This document shows, one piece after another, positions 21,359-32,963 of a DNA stretch of 64,000 bases. Made by a program: the position numbers and the translations under genes. The stretch is from Rodentibacter caecimuris. Lineage in GTDB: Bacteria > Pseudomonadota > Gammaproteobacteria > Enterobacterales > Pasteurellaceae. Location of the stretch: contig NZ_BBXJ01000001.1 in NCBI RefSeq assembly GCF_001019715.1, forward strand, positions 868,001 through 932,000. Reading direction: 5' to 3'. Positions within the stretch are counted from its first letter, which is position 1. Each line of letters starts with the position of its first letter. A model generated the notes under the pieces. It had not been told where the DNA came from. It was given only the letters and a program-made list of their open reading frames with translations, and searched no databases.

Positions 21359-21389
21359 AAAAAGCTCGCAGATTCGCGAGCTTTTTTAC
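21359..21389 (-). terminator. Terminator at the end of the alpha operon
   Basis: GCTCGC (21364-21369) and GCGAGC (21376-21381) are flanked by A5 and T6 runs, so it can act in both directions. It closes the ribosomal transcript 18 bases after rplQ. Confidence 0.85.
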
Positions 21390-21406
21390 TTTATTATTCA
21401 ACTAAA

Positions 21407-21790
21407 TTATTCTGTCACTGTTTCTACAGCTTCTGGGCGCTCAACTAACTCAATGTAAGCCATTGGAGCATTATCACCTGCACGGAAACCACATTTTAAA
21501 ATACGGGTGTAACCACCTGCACGCTGAGCAAAACGTGGGCCCAATTCATTGAATAATTTCGCAACAGTATCAATGTTACGAGTACGAGCGAATGCCAAAC
21601 GACGGTTTGCAACGCTATCTTCTTTTGCTAATGTAATTAACGGTTCAACTACACGACGTAATTCTTTAGCTTTAGGCAAAGTTGTCTTGATAATTTCGTG
21701 ACTAACTAACGCACTGGCTAAATTACGGAACATCGCTTGGCGATGGCTGCTATTACGGTTTAGTTGACGACCACTCTTACGATGGCGCAT
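21407..21790 (-). CDS. rplQ: 50S ribosomal protein L17
   Basis: 127 residues, starting [20 protein letters not shown], the invariant N-terminus of L17. The large-subunit protein sits near the peptide exit tunnel. It is the last gene of the alpha operon, 40 bases after rpoA, and is followed directly by the operon terminator. Confidence 0.98.
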   Translation of the reverse strand: MRHRKSGRQLNRNSSHRQAMFRNLASALVSHEIIKTTLPKAKELRRVVEPLITLAKEDSVANRRLAFARTRNIDTVAKLFNELGPRFAQRAGGYTRILKCGFRAGDNAPMAYIELVERPEAVETVTE

Positions 21791-21830
21791 GATCTTATCC
21801 TTCTAAGAAAAACCTTAATCTATGACCAAA

Positions 21831-22814
21831 TTAGTCTTCAGCAATACTTGCTGGCGGCCAATTCTCAAGGCGCATACCAAGTGACAAGCCACGTGAAGCA
21901 AGTACATCCTTAATTTCAGTAAGCGATTTCTTACCGAGATTAGGTGTTTTTAATAACTCAACTTCTGTACGTTGTACTAAGTCACCGATATAGTGAATTG
22001 TTTCTGCTTTCAAACAGTTAGCAGAACGAACTGTCAACTCTAAATCATCTACAGGACGTAATAAAATCGGATCAAACTCCGGTTTTTCTTCCTTAATTTC
22101 AGGCTGACGAACATCACGTAAATCAACGAATGCATCAAGTTGCTCTGCTAAGATTGTTGCTGCACGACGAATTGCTTCCTCAGGATCCAACGTACCATTT
22201 GTTTCTAAATTAATAACTAATTTATCCAAGTCCGTACGTTGTTCAACACGGGCTGCTTCAACATTATAAGAAATGCTTTCAACAGGGCTATAACAAGCAT
22301 CAACAAGTAAACGACCAATTGGACGTTCATCTATTTGAATGCGAGTTGAAGCTGGAACATATCCTCTACCACGCTGAACGCGAATACGCATACTAATCGA
22401 AGCATTTTCGTCAGTTAAGTGACAAATCACATGGTCTTGATTTACAATTTCAACATCCCCATCATGGGAGATATCCGCTGCAACAACAGGGCCAATTCCA
22501 GATTTATTTAGTGTCAGAATAACATCATCTTTATTCTGTACTTTGACCGCTAGACCTTTAAGGTTTAAAAGCACTTCAAGAATATCTTCTTGAACACCTT
22601 CCTTACTACTATACTCATGCAGTACTCCCTCGATCTCTACTTCAGTTACAGCACAACCCGGCATTGAAGATAGAAGAATACGACGTAATGCATTACCTAG
22701 AGTATGACCAAAGCCACGCTCTAACGGTTCAAGGATCACCTTAGCATGTGTTGAGCTAATCTGCTCAATATCTACTAAACGTGGTTTTAAAAATTCTGTA
22801 ACAGAACCCTGCAT
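21831..22814 (-). CDS. rpoA: DNA-directed RNA polymerase alpha subunit
   Basis: 327 residues. The N-terminal domain (1-235) dimerises and nucleates the polymerase core ([20 protein letters not shown]). The C-terminal domain (about 250-327) has the helix-hairpin-helix DNA-binding surface ([20 protein letters not shown]) that contacts UP elements and activators such as CRP. Cotranscribed with rpsD and rplQ in the alpha operon. Confidence 0.98.
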   Translation of the reverse strand: MQGSVTEFLKPRLVDIEQISSTHAKVILEPLERGFGHTLGNALRRILLSSMPGCAVTEVEIEGVLHEYSSKEGVQEDILEVLLNLKGLAVKVQNKDDVILTLNKSGIGPVVAADISHDGDVEIVNQDHVICHLTDENASISMRIRVQRGRGYVPASTRIQIDERPIGRLLVDACYSPVESISYNVEAARVEQRTDLDKLVINLETNGTLDPEEAIRRAATILAEQLDAFVDLRDVRQPEIKEEKPEFDPILLRPVDDLELTVRSANCLKAETIHYIGDLVQRTEVELLKTPNLGKKSLTEIKDVLASRGLSLGMRLENWPPASIAED

Positions 22815-22845
22815 TTTATCCTCTCTTTACTTTTAAGCTTCACTA

Positions 22846-23466
22846 CTATTTAGAGTAAAGCTCAACGATCAGATGTTCATTAATATCTGCTGATAAATCA
22901 GAACGTTCAGGAATACGTTTAAAAACACCTTCCATTTTAGCTACATCAACTTCTAACCAAGTTGGCTTCTCTCTTTGTTCTGCTAATTCTAATGACGCCT
23001 TAATACGTGCTTGTTTTTTAGATTTTTCTCTAACAGCAATAACATCATTAACTGCAACTTGGAAAGATGGGATATTCACAACACGACCATTTACCACGAT
23101 CGCTTTATGACTTACTAACTGACGAGCTTCTGCTCGAGTTGCAGCAAATCCCATACGATAAACAACGTTATCTAATCTACCTTCCAATAACACTAATAAG
23201 TTTTCACCAGTGTTACCTTTTAAACGATTCGCTTCTTTATAGTAGTTACGGAACTGACGTTCTAAAATACCATAAATACGACGAACTTTTTGCTTTTCAC
23301 GTAACTGACTACCATAGTCAGATAAACGCGGTTTACGAGCACCATGTTGACCTGGTGCTGTATCAATTTTACATTTTGAATCGATCGCACGCACACCTGA
23401 TTTAAGAAATAAATCAGTGCCTTCACGACGGCTCAGCTTGAGTTTAGGGCCCAAATATCTTGCCAT
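22846..23466 (-). CDS. rpsD: 30S ribosomal protein S4
   Basis: 206 residues starting [20 protein letters not shown]. It contains the S4 RNA-binding domain ([37 protein letters not shown]). It is a primary 16S rRNA binder and, in E. coli, the repressor of the alpha operon through the pseudoknot before rpsM, which is preserved here at 24246-24332. Confidence 0.98.
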   Translation of the reverse strand: MARYLGPKLKLSRREGTDLFLKSGVRAIDSKCKIDTAPGQHGARKPRLSDYGSQLREKQKVRRIYGILERQFRNYYKEANRLKGNTGENLLVLLEGRLDNVVYRMGFAATRAEARQLVSHKAIVVNGRVVNIPSFQVAVNDVIAVREKSKKQARIKASLELAEQREKPTWLEVDVAKMEGVFKRIPERSDLSADINEHLIVELYSK

Positions 23467-23495
23467 TTTCTTTCTCCAACTATCCTATTACGCCA

Positions 23496-23888
<393 letters not shown>

Positions 23889-23897
23889 TTACCCCGA

Positions 23898-24254
23898 CTA
23901 TTTTTTGATCGGCTTACGAGGACCCTTACGGGTACGCGCGTTTGTTTTAGTACGTTGACCACGTACAGGTAAACTACGACGATGGCGTAAACCACGGTAA
24001 CAACCTAAGTCAAGAAGACGTTTGATGTTTAGTGTTACTTCACGACGTAAGTCACCTTCAACGGTAAATTTACCAACTTCGTCACGCAGTTTGTCAATCT
24101 GCTCTTCAGACAACTCTCTGATCTTAACATCTTCGGCAATCCCCGCAGCAGCACAAATAGCTTTTGAACGAGTTTTACCGATACCATAAATTGCAGTTAA
24201 AGCAATTACAGTGTGTTTATGATCAGGAATGTTAATGCCTGCAATACGGGCCAC
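23898..24254 (-). CDS. rpsM: 30S ribosomal protein S13
   Basis: 118 residues. Starts at GTG 24254 ([20 protein letters not shown]), as in E. coli, where the GTG and ribosome site lie inside the regulatory pseudoknot. The C-terminus is basic ([20 protein letters not shown]). It contacts the 50S subunit and tRNA in the small-subunit head. First gene of the alpha operon; TAGGAG lies eight bases upstream, within the S4-responsive element. Confidence 0.98.
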   Translation of the reverse strand: MARIAGINIPDHKHTVIALTAIYGIGKTRSKAICAAAGIAEDVKIRELSEEQIDKLRDEVGKFTVEGDLRREVTLNIKRLLDLGCYRGLRHRRSLPVRGQRTKTNARTRKGPRKPIKK

Positions 24255-24332
24255 TATGCACTCCTATATTCTAAATTAATTGATATTCTGATCTTGAAAA
24301 GCCCGTTTCAGGATACTCAAACAGAATATCAA
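24246..24332 (-). promoter_or_regulatory. Alpha-operon ribosome-binding-site pseudoknot (S4 target)
   Basis: On the minus strand an 11-bp stem forms between 24332-24322 (TTGATATTCTG) and 24290-24280 (CAGAATATCAA). It encloses the near-universal TTTGAGTATCCTGAAACGGG block. ACGGGC (24306-24301) is perfectly complementary to GCCCGT (24251-24246) just after the GTG start, making the pseudoknot. In E. coli this RNA binds S4 and traps the ribosome, repressing rpsM-rpsK-rpsD-rpoA-rplQ. Confidence 0.9.
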
Positions 24333-24394
24333 GGATGTAAATGAGTTGGGCAGTATAGCTGCTCAACTGGTTCTTTGCAAGAAAAAGTTATCAA

Positions 24395-24508
24395 TTAACC
24401 TTGACGTTGCTTATGTTTAGGGTCGCTACATAATACACGCACAACACCTTCACGTTTAACAATTTTACAGTTACGACACATTTTCTTTACGGAAGCACGA
24501 ACTTTCAT
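24395..24508 (-). CDS. rpmJ: 50S ribosomal protein L36
   Basis: 37 residues, read directly from the minus strand: [20 protein letters not shown], then [17 protein letters not shown]. It retains the zinc ligands (Cys11, Cys14, Cys27 and His32), so it is the zinc-binding form. It lies 30 bases after secY and about 140 before rpsM, the standard last gene of the spc operon. Confidence 0.96.
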
Positions 24509-24538
24509 TGCTTATCCTTTTTTACGTTAATTGGACAA

Positions 24539-25864
24539 TTATTGTCCTAACCCCTTGAGGTTTGCTTTTTTCAATGCAGATTCATATTGAGACGACATTA
24601 AGTGACTTTGAACCTGTACAATGAAATCCATAATTACAACGACAACGATCAATAATGATGTTCCACCGAAGTAGAATTTAACATCCCAAGCCGATGTCAT
24701 AATATAAGGAACCAAACAGACAAACGTTACATAAAGACCACCAATTAAAGTTAGTCGGGTCATTACTTTATCAATGTAACGCGATGTTTGCTCACCCGGT
24801 CTAATTCCTGGGATAAATGCACCAGATTTTTTTAAGTTATCTGCCGTATCACGCGGGTTATATTGCATTCCAGTGTAGAAGAAACTGAAGAAAATAATTG
24901 CAATTGCATAAACAAGCAAATATAAAGGTTGACCAGGATTCAACAGCATTGATAAATTATTCAACCACTCAAATTTATCATTTTGACCAAACCATTGCGT
25001 CAATGTTGCAGGAAATAAGATAATGCTGGATGCAAAGATTGCCGGCATTACATTTGCCATATTAACTTTTAACGGTAAATGTGTTGAATGTCCACCTAAG
25101 ATCTGACGACCTTGCTGACGTTTAGCATACTCAATCCGAATTCGACGTTGTCCTCTTTCTACAAAAACAACAAAATAAGTTACTGCAAACACAATTGCAG
25201 CTATTAGCAAAAGAACTAATGGATGCATTTGTCCTTGGCGAGCCTGCTCAATTGTTTCTAGAATAGCAGTAGGCAATCCTGCTACAATCCCTCCGAAAAC
25301 AAGAATCGAAATACCATTACCAATTCCCCTCTCTGTAATTTGTTCACCTAACCACATTAAAAATATAGTACCAGTTACTAAACTTACTATCGAGGTAAAA
25401 TAAAAACTGAATCCAACATTTGGAACCAGTCCAGGTAACATATTTGGTAAACCCGTAGAGATCGCAACAGCCTGAATAGTCGCAAAAACTACCGTGGCAT
25501 AACGAGTATACTTGGTAATCTTTCTCTGACCAGCTGCTCCTTCTTTCTTCAATTCAGCTAGAGCAGGAGAAACCGTTGCTAACAATTGAATCACGATAGA
25601 TGCCGAGATGTACGGCATAATCCCTAGCGCAAGAATTGATGCTCGACTTAATGCACCACCAGAGAACATGTTAAACATATCAATGATGGTACCTTTTTGT
25701 TGTTCAACTAATTGAGCGAGTACGGCTGCATCAATACCAGGAACCGGAATAAATGAACCAATACGATAAACAATAAGTGCACCTAAAACAAAAAGCAATC
25801 TACTTCTTAGCTCACTTTTACCACTATTGGTACTTCTAGCTTGATAACCTGGTTGTTTAGCCAT
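24539..25864 (-). CDS. secY: Preprotein translocase channel subunit SecY
   Basis: 441 residues with ten membrane segments. Starts [20 protein letters not shown]. Landmarks: [20 protein letters not shown] (plug/TM2 region), [20 protein letters not shown], the cytoplasmic loop with [20 protein letters not shown], and the C-terminal loop [20 protein letters not shown] that contacts SecA and the ribosome. It forms the SecYEG pore in the inner membrane and lies in the spc operon 7 bases after rplO. Confidence 0.98.
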   Translation of the reverse strand: MAKQPGYQARSTNSGKSELRSRLLFVLGALIVYRIGSFIPVPGIDAAVLAQLVEQQKGTIIDMFNMFSGGALSRASILALGIMPYISASIVIQLLATVSPALAELKKEGAAGQRKITKYTRYATVVFATIQAVAISTGLPNMLPGLVPNVGFSFYFTSIVSLVTGTIFLMWLGEQITERGIGNGISILVFGGIVAGLPTAILETIEQARQGQMHPLVLLLIAAIVFAVTYFVVFVERGQRRIRIEYAKRQQGRQILGGHSTHLPLKVNMANVMPAIFASSIILFPATLTQWFGQNDKFEWLNNLSMLLNPGQPLYLLVYAIAIIFFSFFYTGMQYNPRDTADNLKKSGAFIPGIRPGEQTSRYIDKVMTRLTLIGGLYVTFVCLVPYIMTSAWDVKFYFGGTSLLIVVVVIMDFIVQVQSHLMSSQYESALKKANLKGLGQ

Positions 25865-25871
25865 TTGCTAA

Positions 25872-26306
25872 TTATTCCTCAATTGAACCGCCAGCAGCCT
25901 CAATTGCTGCTTTCGCACCTTTAGTCACACGTAAACCGCGAACAACTACTGCAGATTTCAACTCGCCTGCCAAAATAACTTTAGCAAATTGAATATCCTT
26001 GGTTAAAATATTTGCAGTTTTTAGTGTTTCTAAAGTTACCACACCGTTTTCTACTTTATTCAAGTCATTCAAACGAACTTCTGCAGTAACGGCAGCTTTC
26101 ATTGAAGTAAAACCAAATTTTGGTAAACGACGGTACAATGGCATTTGACCACCCTCAAAACCTCGACGAACTCCGCCACCGGTACGAGATTTTTGACCTT
26201 TATGACCACGTCCACCAGTTTTACCTAGACCAGAACCAATACCACGACCAAGGCGTTTAGAACTATGTTTTGCGCCTTCAGCCGGGGATAGAGTATTTAA
26301 ACGCAT
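25872..26306 (-). CDS. rplO: 50S ribosomal protein L15
   Basis: 144 residues. Starts [20 protein letters not shown], followed by a Gly/Lys-rich arm ([20 protein letters not shown]) that penetrates 23S rRNA. Late assembly protein. It is 3 bases after rpmD and 7 before secY. Confidence 0.98.
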   Translation of the reverse strand: MRLNTLSPAEGAKHSSKRLGRGIGSGLGKTGGRGHKGQKSRTGGGVRRGFEGGQMPLYRRLPKFGFTSMKAAVTAEVRLNDLNKVENGVVTLETLKTANILTKDIQFAKVILAGELKSAVVVRGLRVTKGAKAAIEAAGGSIEE

Positions 26307-26309
26307 CTC

Positions 26310-26489
26310 TTACTCCTCTACTTTAACCATGTATGAAACCTGGTTAATCATTCCACGTACTGCTGGTGTATCAATTAACTCAACTGTGTGGTGCATATGG
26401 CGAAGACCAAGACCACGCAAGGTAGCTTTATGCTTCGGTAAACGAGCAATCGAACTACGAACTTGTGTTACTTTAATAGTTTTAGCCAT
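26310..26489 (-). CDS. rpmD: 50S ribosomal protein L30
   Basis: 59 residues from ATG 26489 ([20 protein letters not shown]). The frame extends two codons upstream to another ATG, but the family starts at MAKTIK. It has the short ferredoxin-like L30 fold and ends SYMVKVEE. spc operon, between rpsE and rplO. Confidence 0.97.
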
Positions 26490-26495
26490 TATCAA

Positions 26496-26996
<501 letters not shown>

Positions 26997-27010
26997 CTAA
27001 ATTTACCCCA

Positions 27011-27364
27011 TTAGAACTGTAGACCAGCTTCACGAGCAGCGTCCGCTAAAGTTTGGACACGTCCATGATATTTAAAACCGGAACGATCAAAAGCAACTGC
27101 CTTTACGCCTTTTGCCAAGGCACGCTCTGCAACAGTTTTACCTACTACAGCAGCAGCATCTTTGTTACCAGTATATTTTACTTGCTCACGAATTGCTTTC
27201 TCAACAGTTGAAGCAGCGGCAAGCACTTCTGAACCGTTTGGTGCAATAACTTGTGCATAAATATGACGTGGAGTACGGTGAATAACTAAACGAGTTACAC
27301 CTTGCTCTCTCATCATATAGCGTGCACGAGCTGCACGACGGATACGAGCTGATTTCTTATCCAT
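27011..27364 (-). CDS. rplR: 50S ribosomal protein L18
   Basis: 117 residues. Starts [20 protein letters not shown] and ends [13 protein letters not shown]-like ([13 protein letters not shown]). It binds 5S rRNA with L5 and brings it into the central protuberance. spc operon, 13 bases after rplF. Confidence 0.98.
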   Translation of the reverse strand: MDKKSARIRRAARARYMMREQGVTRLVIHRTPRHIYAQVIAPNGSEVLAAASTVEKAIREQVKYTGNKDAAAVVGKTVAERALAKGVKAVAFDRSGFKYHGRVQTLADAAREAGLQF

Positions 27365-27377
27365 AGTGTTACCTTAA

Positions 27378-27911
27378 TTATTTCTTCTTAGCCTCTTTGA
27401 TACGTACCACTTCATCAGAGTAACGTACCCCTTTACCTTTATAAGGTTCAGGACGGCGATAAGCGCGAATATCTGCTGCAACTTGACCGATTAACTGCTT
27501 ATCAGCACCTTTCAATACAACCTCTGTTTGAGAAGGGCATTCAGCAGTAATACCTGCCGGCAAAGTGTGCTCTACCGGGTGGGAATAGCCTAAACTTAAT
27601 GCAACTACGTTACCTTTAAGTTGTGCTCTGTAACCAACACCAACCAATACTAATTTTTTAGTGAAGCCTTCATTAACACCGATAACCATTGCATTAACTA
27701 ATGCACGAGCTGTACCCGATTGAGCATTCGCCTCAACAAAACCTTCACGTGGAGTAAAAGTTAGTTGACCATTATCTTGTTTAACTTCAACTGAATTATG
27801 AATTGTGCGAGATAACTCGCCATTTTTACCTTTTACTGTTAATAACTGACCGTTAAGTTTAACCTCAACACCGGCAGGAATATTAACAGGTGCTTTTGCA
27901 ACACGAGACAT
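27378..27911 (-). CDS. rplF: 50S ribosomal protein L6
   Basis: 177 residues, two tandem L6 domains. Starts [20 protein letters not shown]; the signature [20 protein letters not shown] is near the C-terminus. It sits at the base of the L7/L12 stalk by the sarcin-ricin loop. spc operon. Confidence 0.98.
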   Translation of the reverse strand: MSRVAKAPVNIPAGVEVKLNGQLLTVKGKNGELSRTIHNSVEVKQDNGQLTFTPREGFVEANAQSGTARALVNAMVIGVNEGFTKKLVLVGVGYRAQLKGNVVALSLGYSHPVEHTLPAGITAECPSQTEVVLKGADKQLIGQVAADIRAYRRPEPYKGKGVRYSDEVVRIKEAKKK

Positions 27912-27926
27912 TTTCCTACCTCTCTA

Positions 27927-28319
27927 TTAAGCTACATAACAGATGATCTCACCGCCTAAACCAGCTTGACGAGCTGCACGGTCAGTCATAACACCTTTAG
28001 ATGTAGAAACAACAGCAACACCTAAACCGCCCATAACTTTTGGTAATTCGTCTTTACGTTTATAAATACGAAGACCAGGACGGCTTACACGTTGGATACT
28101 CTCTACAACCGGTTTTCCTTGGAAATATTTTAAAGTAATTTCCAACTCAGGTTTTACACCTTCTGAAACTTTAACGCTTTCGATATAACCTTCAGCAGCT
28201 AACACATTGGCAATTGCCACTTTTAGCTTGGATGAAGGCATACTGATCGCAACTTTGTTCGCAGCTTGACCGTTACGAATTCGGGTCAGCATATCTGCGA
28301 TTGGATCTTGCATACTCAT
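27927..28319 (-). CDS. rpsH: 30S ribosomal protein S8
   Basis: 130 residues. Starts [20 protein letters not shown] and ends with the [22 protein letters not shown] region, the RNA-binding C-terminal half. It is a primary 16S binder and, in E. coli, the translational repressor of the spc operon acting near rplE. I did not identify its mRNA target here with confidence. Confidence 0.98.
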   Translation of the reverse strand: MSMQDPIADMLTRIRNGQAANKVAISMPSSKLKVAIANVLAAEGYIESVKVSEGVKPELEITLKYFQGKPVVESIQRVSRPGLRIYKRKDELPKVMGGLGVAVVSTSKGVMTDRAARQAGLGGEIICYVA

Positions 28320-28355
28320 TGTACTTTTTCTCCGATTCCAAAATAAAGTGGTATA

Positions 28356-29212
<857 letters not shown>

Positions 29213-29229
29213 CGCATTACTCCAGTTTG

Positions 29230-29541
29230 TTAGATAATTTCATTGTTAGATTTAAAGAAACGTACCTTTTTACCTTCTTCAAATCTAAAACCTACACGAT
29301 CAGCTTTATTCGTTTTCGGATTAAAAATCGCAACATTTGAAACATCAATTGCTGCTTCTTTTTTCACTAAACCGCCAGCCTTGCCTAATGCAGGAACCGG
29401 TTTTTCATGCTTAGTGACAATATTAATGCCTTCAACAAATACTTTACCGTTTGGTAACACTTTAGTTACCTTGCCACGCTTGCCTTTATCTTTACCGGCA
29501 AGCACGATTACTTCATCGTTTTGACGAATTTTTGCAGCCAT
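29230..29541 (-). CDS. rplX: 50S ribosomal protein L24
   Basis: 103 residues with an N-terminal KOW motif ([20 protein letters not shown]). It initiates 23S rRNA assembly and lies at the tunnel exit. spc operon, 13 bases after rplN. Confidence 0.98.
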   Translation of the reverse strand: MAAKIRQNDEVIVLAGKDKGKRGKVTKVLPNGKVFVEGINIVTKHEKPVPALGKAGGLVKKEAAIDVSNVAIFNPKTNKADRVGFRFEEGKKVRFFKSNNEII

Positions 29542-29554
29542 TTGTCACTTCTCC

Positions 29555-29938
<384 letters not shown>

Positions 29939-30009
29939 TTAAGTTAAAAAAACACCCTTTCGGGACGAACCTACTTACATAAGCATAAGACAGATGTAAG
30001 AGGTTGCGG

Positions 30010-30038
30010 AATATAGCATAAAGGACTAGGTGAATCAA
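30010..30038 (-). promoter_or_regulatory. Promoter of the spc operon
   Basis: On the minus strand TTGATT (30038-30033) and TATATT (30015-30010) are separated by 17 bases, and the -10 is extended by TGC. The transcript would start near 30003, 77 bases before rplN. Confidence 0.75.
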
Positions 30039-30088
30039 TAAGATTTATAGATAAAATGTGAAAAAAATCTGAGAAAAAACAGGTATTT

Positions 30089-30376
30089 TTATAATGCCAT
30101 CTGAGGGAAATACTCTGCTGTAATATCGACTAAATCCAATAAAGAAATTAATTGCACCGTATTCTCTTTCGGTAAAAGTGCGGTCAAATTTCTTGCTAAA
30201 ATATCTTGTTCGAATGCAAAACAATGCGCTTTACAATGCTTAAAATGATTGGGGTGTTTTACCATCAATAACACGGCGTCTTGCCAAAGCACAACGGCAT
30301 CGCTCTCCGTCACCAAAGACAGATAACTCATTAATTCTTCTTTATCGTAATTGGCCTGAGAAAAACAATAGAGCAT
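30089..30376 (-). CDS. tusB: Sulfurtransferase complex subunit TusB
   Basis: 95 residues, the same length as E. coli TusB. The DsrH-like fold starts MLYCFSQANYDKEEL, followed by AVVLWQDAVLLMV and [18 protein letters not shown], which aligns with the E. coli segment before the C-terminal half. With TusC and TusD it forms a hexamer that passes sulfur from TusA to TusE for 2-thiolation of tRNA wobble uridine. TusB has no catalytic cysteine role. It lies 9 bases after tusC. One uptake sequence is internal. Confidence 0.92.
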   Translation of the reverse strand: MLYCFSQANYDKEELMSYLSLVTESDAVVLWQDAVLLMVKHPNHFKHCKAHCFAFEQDILARNLTALLPKENTVQLISLLDLVDITAEYFPQMAL

Positions 30377-30385
30377 AACTATCCC

Positions 30386-30745
30386 TTAAAATGTTAGCAA
30401 TTTCTCTGCTTGGTTCAGCTTAGCGAGTAATAAAGTGCGGTCAATTTTTTTTGCCGATATGATAAGGTTATCCTCTACGATCCCCAATTTATCAAGCGTT
30501 TTTCGACAAATAAAACGCTGTTTGATATTGTATAAATCCAATAACTTAAAGGTGCGGATAAAATCTTTTTGTAATAATCGCTCCGGTTGTTGCCCATTCA
30601 ATAAATTAAGCACACCATCATCGATAAAAAACACACCAATGTCCTCTTCATCACAAAATGCCGTTGCGGCTAATAAGGCATCGAGCCCTTCTCGTGAAGA
30701 AGATATGCCATGGGGAGCAGAATGAAATAAAAAAGCCATTTTCAT
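30386..30745 (-). CDS. tusC: Sulfurtransferase complex subunit TusC
   Basis: 119 residues, DsrF-like. MAFLFHSAPHGISSSREGLD near the start and GVFFIDDGVLNLLNGQQPER match TusC. It is the structural partner of TusD in the TusBCD sulfur relay. The start codon overlaps the tusD stop by four bases (ATGA), implying translational coupling. An uptake sequence lies in the last 20 codons. Confidence 0.93.
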   Translation of the reverse strand: MKMAFLFHSAPHGISSSREGLDALLAATAFCDEEDIGVFFIDDGVLNLLNGQQPERLLQKDFIRTFKLLDLYNIKQRFICRKTLDKLGIVEDNLIISAKKIDRTLLLAKLNQAEKLLTF

Positions 30746-31122
30746 AAAGTGATGACTCTATCGGCGTTTAATGTTGCAGCCATAAATTCCCCTAAACCGG
30801 TAATTACAAACCCTTCTGCCAGATTATGATTATTCTTATTTTCTGTCGTCATTTTATTTACCACTCCGCGACGTTGCGAGGCCGCCACACATAAATATAA
30901 AGGCACACTATATTTAGTAGAGAAAACCTGCCAATATCGTTGTAAATTCACTTCATCAGCGGCAGGGTAAACAAAGCGATTACCATTGCTCACCCCATCT
31001 TGGAAAAAGAAAATTTGTTTAATGCTATGCCCTTTTTCAATTAAGGCCTCTGCAAATTGATAAGCAAGATAAGCCCCTTGCGTACCGTAAATAGGGCTTT
31101 TTACCGCGAGTACATAGTTCAT
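30742..31122 (-). CDS. tusD: Sulfurtransferase complex subunit TusD
   Basis: 126 residues, DsrE-like. Starts MNYVLAVKSPIYGTQGAYLA; the catalytic cysteine is in LYLCVAASQRRGVV, equivalent to Cys78 of E. coli TusD, which accepts sulfur from TusA. The C-terminus is FVITGLGEFMAATLNADRVI. Its ATG shares one base with the stop of the regulator gene upstream (TAATG), so the four genes form one unit. Confidence 0.95.
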   Translation of the reverse strand: MNYVLAVKSPIYGTQGAYLAYQFAEALIEKGHSIKQIFFFQDGVSNGNRFVYPAADEVNLQRYWQVFSTKYSVPLYLCVAASQRRGVVNKMTTENKNNHNLAEGFVITGLGEFMAATLNADRVITL

Positions 31123-31784
31123 TATTCTTGCTCTTGTTTAATTTGACGAATGTAAAGATAAACCGTATGACGAGAAATATCCAAACGTTCCGCCACTAAA
31201 TTGATCGCATCTTTAATATCAAAAATCCCTTTTTCATATAATGAAATTACAATTTGACGATTTTTATTATTATTTGCTACCGAGCGATCCGCATTAACTT
31301 CCTCAATAGTTTTTTCAACGGTTTGCGAAACCAAATCCTCCATAGAGTTAGCAAAATTCACCGAAGAGGTTTCTTCTGCCTCAATAGTAGGCATAAAAGA
31401 TTGAATAAATTTTGAAACCGGTACATCAAGATTAATATTAATACACAACAATCCTATTATTCTTTGGGTTTTATTACGAATTGCAATGGTCACGGATTTC
31501 ATCAAAACATTACTTTTTACTCTTGTGAAATAAGGCTTTGAGCCCCCTTCACTTTGCATATTATGCAAAGATCGCAGTGCTAAATCCGTAATGGGAGAAC
31601 CCACTTGGCGATTAGTATTATGCCCGTTAGCAATACAAATAGCGGAATGTTCTATATCGTCTAGGGAATGCAAAACAATCTCACAATGCTCACCAATAAG
31701 TGCGCTCACACCATTCACTACCGCTTTATAAGAATTCAAAATGGTATGATCTTCATCTGTGAAAATATATTCGTCATGTAACAT
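31122..31784 (-). CDS. yheO: YheO-type transcriptional regulator (PAS-like + HTH)
   Basis: 220 residues. The N-terminal YheO-like PAS domain (about 1-120) has AVVNGVSALIGEHCEIVLHS and AIRNKTQRIIGLLCININLD. The C-terminal helix-turn-helix (165-215) has DAINLVAERLDISRHTVYLY. The target genes are unknown. The yheO-tusDCB order is the same as in E. coli, and the one-base overlap with tusD indicates cotranscription. Some Pasteurellaceae and Vibrio relatives are linked to competence or amino-acid signals, but nothing here proves that. Confidence 0.88.
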   Translation of the reverse strand: MLHDEYIFTDEDHTILNSYKAVVNGVSALIGEHCEIVLHSLDDIEHSAICIANGHNTNRQVGSPITDLALRSLHNMQSEGGSKPYFTRVKSNVLMKSVTIAIRNKTQRIIGLLCININLDVPVSKFIQSFMPTIEAEETSSVNFANSMEDLVSQTVEKTIEEVNADRSVANNNKNRQIVISLYEKGIFDIKDAINLVAERLDISRHTVYLYIRQIKQEQE

Positions 31785-31839
31785 GAATAAGTTCCGAATC
31801 TACGCTAAAAAATAACCGCTCTTTTGCGAGGGAGGGTAA

Positions 31840-31872
31840 GAATAAAACATAACCAAAGGCTATGTTTTATTC
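31840..31872 (-). terminator. Terminator of fkpA
   Basis: A perfect 12-bp stem, GAATAAAACATA (31840-31851) and TATGTTTTATTC (31861-31872), with a 9-base loop. It is AT-rich and ends 11 bases past the fkpA stop. Confidence 0.7.
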
Positions 31873-31883
31873 AATTTGATAAA

Positions 31884-32606
31884 TTATTTATCTTTAGGAT
31901 TTACATCCAATACTTCTACTTCAAAATACAGCGTTGAATTTGGTGGGATGGAAGCACCTGCACCCTGTTTGCCATAAGCTAAATCAGGAGGAAGCACCAA
32001 CTCAATTTTGCCGCCTTTTTTCACTAATTGAAGCCCTTCAGTCCAACCTTTTACAACTTGATCTAAACGAAACTCCGCCGGTTGACCACGCACTACCGAA
32101 CTATCGAAAACTTTACCGTCCGGTAATTTACCGGTGTAATGGACTTTCACCGTATCCGTTGGTTTAATCACCTCGCCTTTTCCAGCCTCAACAACACGAT
32201 ATAACAAACCGGATTTTGTGGTTTTTACGCCCTCTTTTTTAGCAAACTCAGTACGATATTTATCTCCCTCATCTTGTGCCTTCTGTGCAATTTCTTTCAT
32301 TTTCGCTTGCTCACGAGCAACAATTTTCTGTTGAAACTGTTCTAAAGTTTGTGTCAATTCATCAATCTTTTCTTCGGTAAATTTACCTTTCAACACATCT
32401 TCTACCGCTTTATTCACTTGGGCTTCATTTAACTTAATCTCGCCTTGTTCTGCCATTAATTTTGCTTGCGTCATAGAATAGGCGGTTAAGGCATAGGATA
32501 CGTCATCATTAAATTTCACATCCGCCTTTTCATCTGCAAAAACTGTTCCGGAAACAACCGCACTTATGATTAATGCAGTGAAGGAAAACTTTTGAATTTT
32601 TAACAT
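31884..32606 (-). CDS. fkpA: FKBP-type peptidyl-prolyl isomerase FkpA, periplasmic
   Basis: 240 residues from ATG 32606, which has AAGGA at good spacing; the longer reading from 32636 lacks a leader-like start. Signal peptide MLKIQKFSFTALIISAVVSG followed by TVFA cleavage. The N-terminal helical dimerisation and chaperone domain spans about 25-125. The FKBP domain from 130 on has TDTVKVHYTGKLPDGKVFDS and KIELVLPPDLAYGKQGAGAS. It assists folding of periplasmic and outer-membrane proteins. It is divergent from slyX, as in E. coli. An uptake sequence lies in the signal peptide codons. Confidence 0.95.
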   Translation of the reverse strand: MLKIQKFSFTALIISAVVSGTVFADEKADVKFNDDVSYALTAYSMTQAKLMAEQGEIKLNEAQVNKAVEDVLKGKFTEEKIDELTQTLEQFQQKIVAREQAKMKEIAQKAQDEGDKYRTEFAKKEGVKTTKSGLLYRVVEAGKGEVIKPTDTVKVHYTGKLPDGKVFDSSVVRGQPAEFRLDQVVKGWTEGLQLVKKGGKIELVLPPDLAYGKQGAGASIPPNSTLYFEVEVLDVNPKDK

Positions 32607-32697
32607 TTTTATTAATCCTTTATAATAGAAAAGCAACGAATAGATTAAATCGGATTTAAGCTATTCTCAACTTTTTTTTAAATATTAGAGATAAATC

Positions 32698-32919
32698 ATG
32701 CAAATTCAACAAATGTTAGAAAATCGCATTGCCGAACTTGAAATGAAAGTGGCATTTCAAGAACAATTGTTAGAGGAATTAAACCAAGCGTTAGTTCAAC
32801 AACAATTTGATATGGATAAAATTCAACTACAGTTGCGTTATGTAGCGAATAAATTGAAAGATTTCCAACCCTCAAATATCGCAAGCCAAGCAGAAGAAAC
32901 TCCGCCGCCGCATTACTGA
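32698..32919 (+). CDS. slyX: SlyX family coiled-coil protein
   Basis: 73 residues. [20 protein letters not shown] followed by [20 protein letters not shown], an almost continuous coiled coil, and the conserved C-terminal EETPPPHY. It forms a small cytoplasmic oligomer of unknown function. It lies 91 bases from the fkpA start, divergent, the same pairing as in enterobacteria. Confidence 0.93.
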   Translation: MQIQQMLENRIAELEMKVAFQEQLLEELNQALVQQQFDMDKIQLQLRYVANKLKDFQPSNIASQAEETPPPHY

Positions 32920-32921
32920 AA

Positions 32922-32955
32922 AAAATGGATAATCAACAATATGATTATCCATTTT
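32922..32955. terminator. Bidirectional terminator between slyX and the secreted-protein gene
   Basis: AAAATGGATAATCA (32922-32935) and TGATTATCCATTTT (32942-32955) form a perfect 14-bp stem with a 6-base loop. It lies between convergent genes. Confidence 0.8.
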
Positions 32956-32963
32956 ACTTGTGA

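Noticed and set aside
29950-29985. CCCGAAAGGG followed by a T run in the spc leader, as an attenuator
   Set aside because: The stem is only 3 bp, because flanking bases do not pair.
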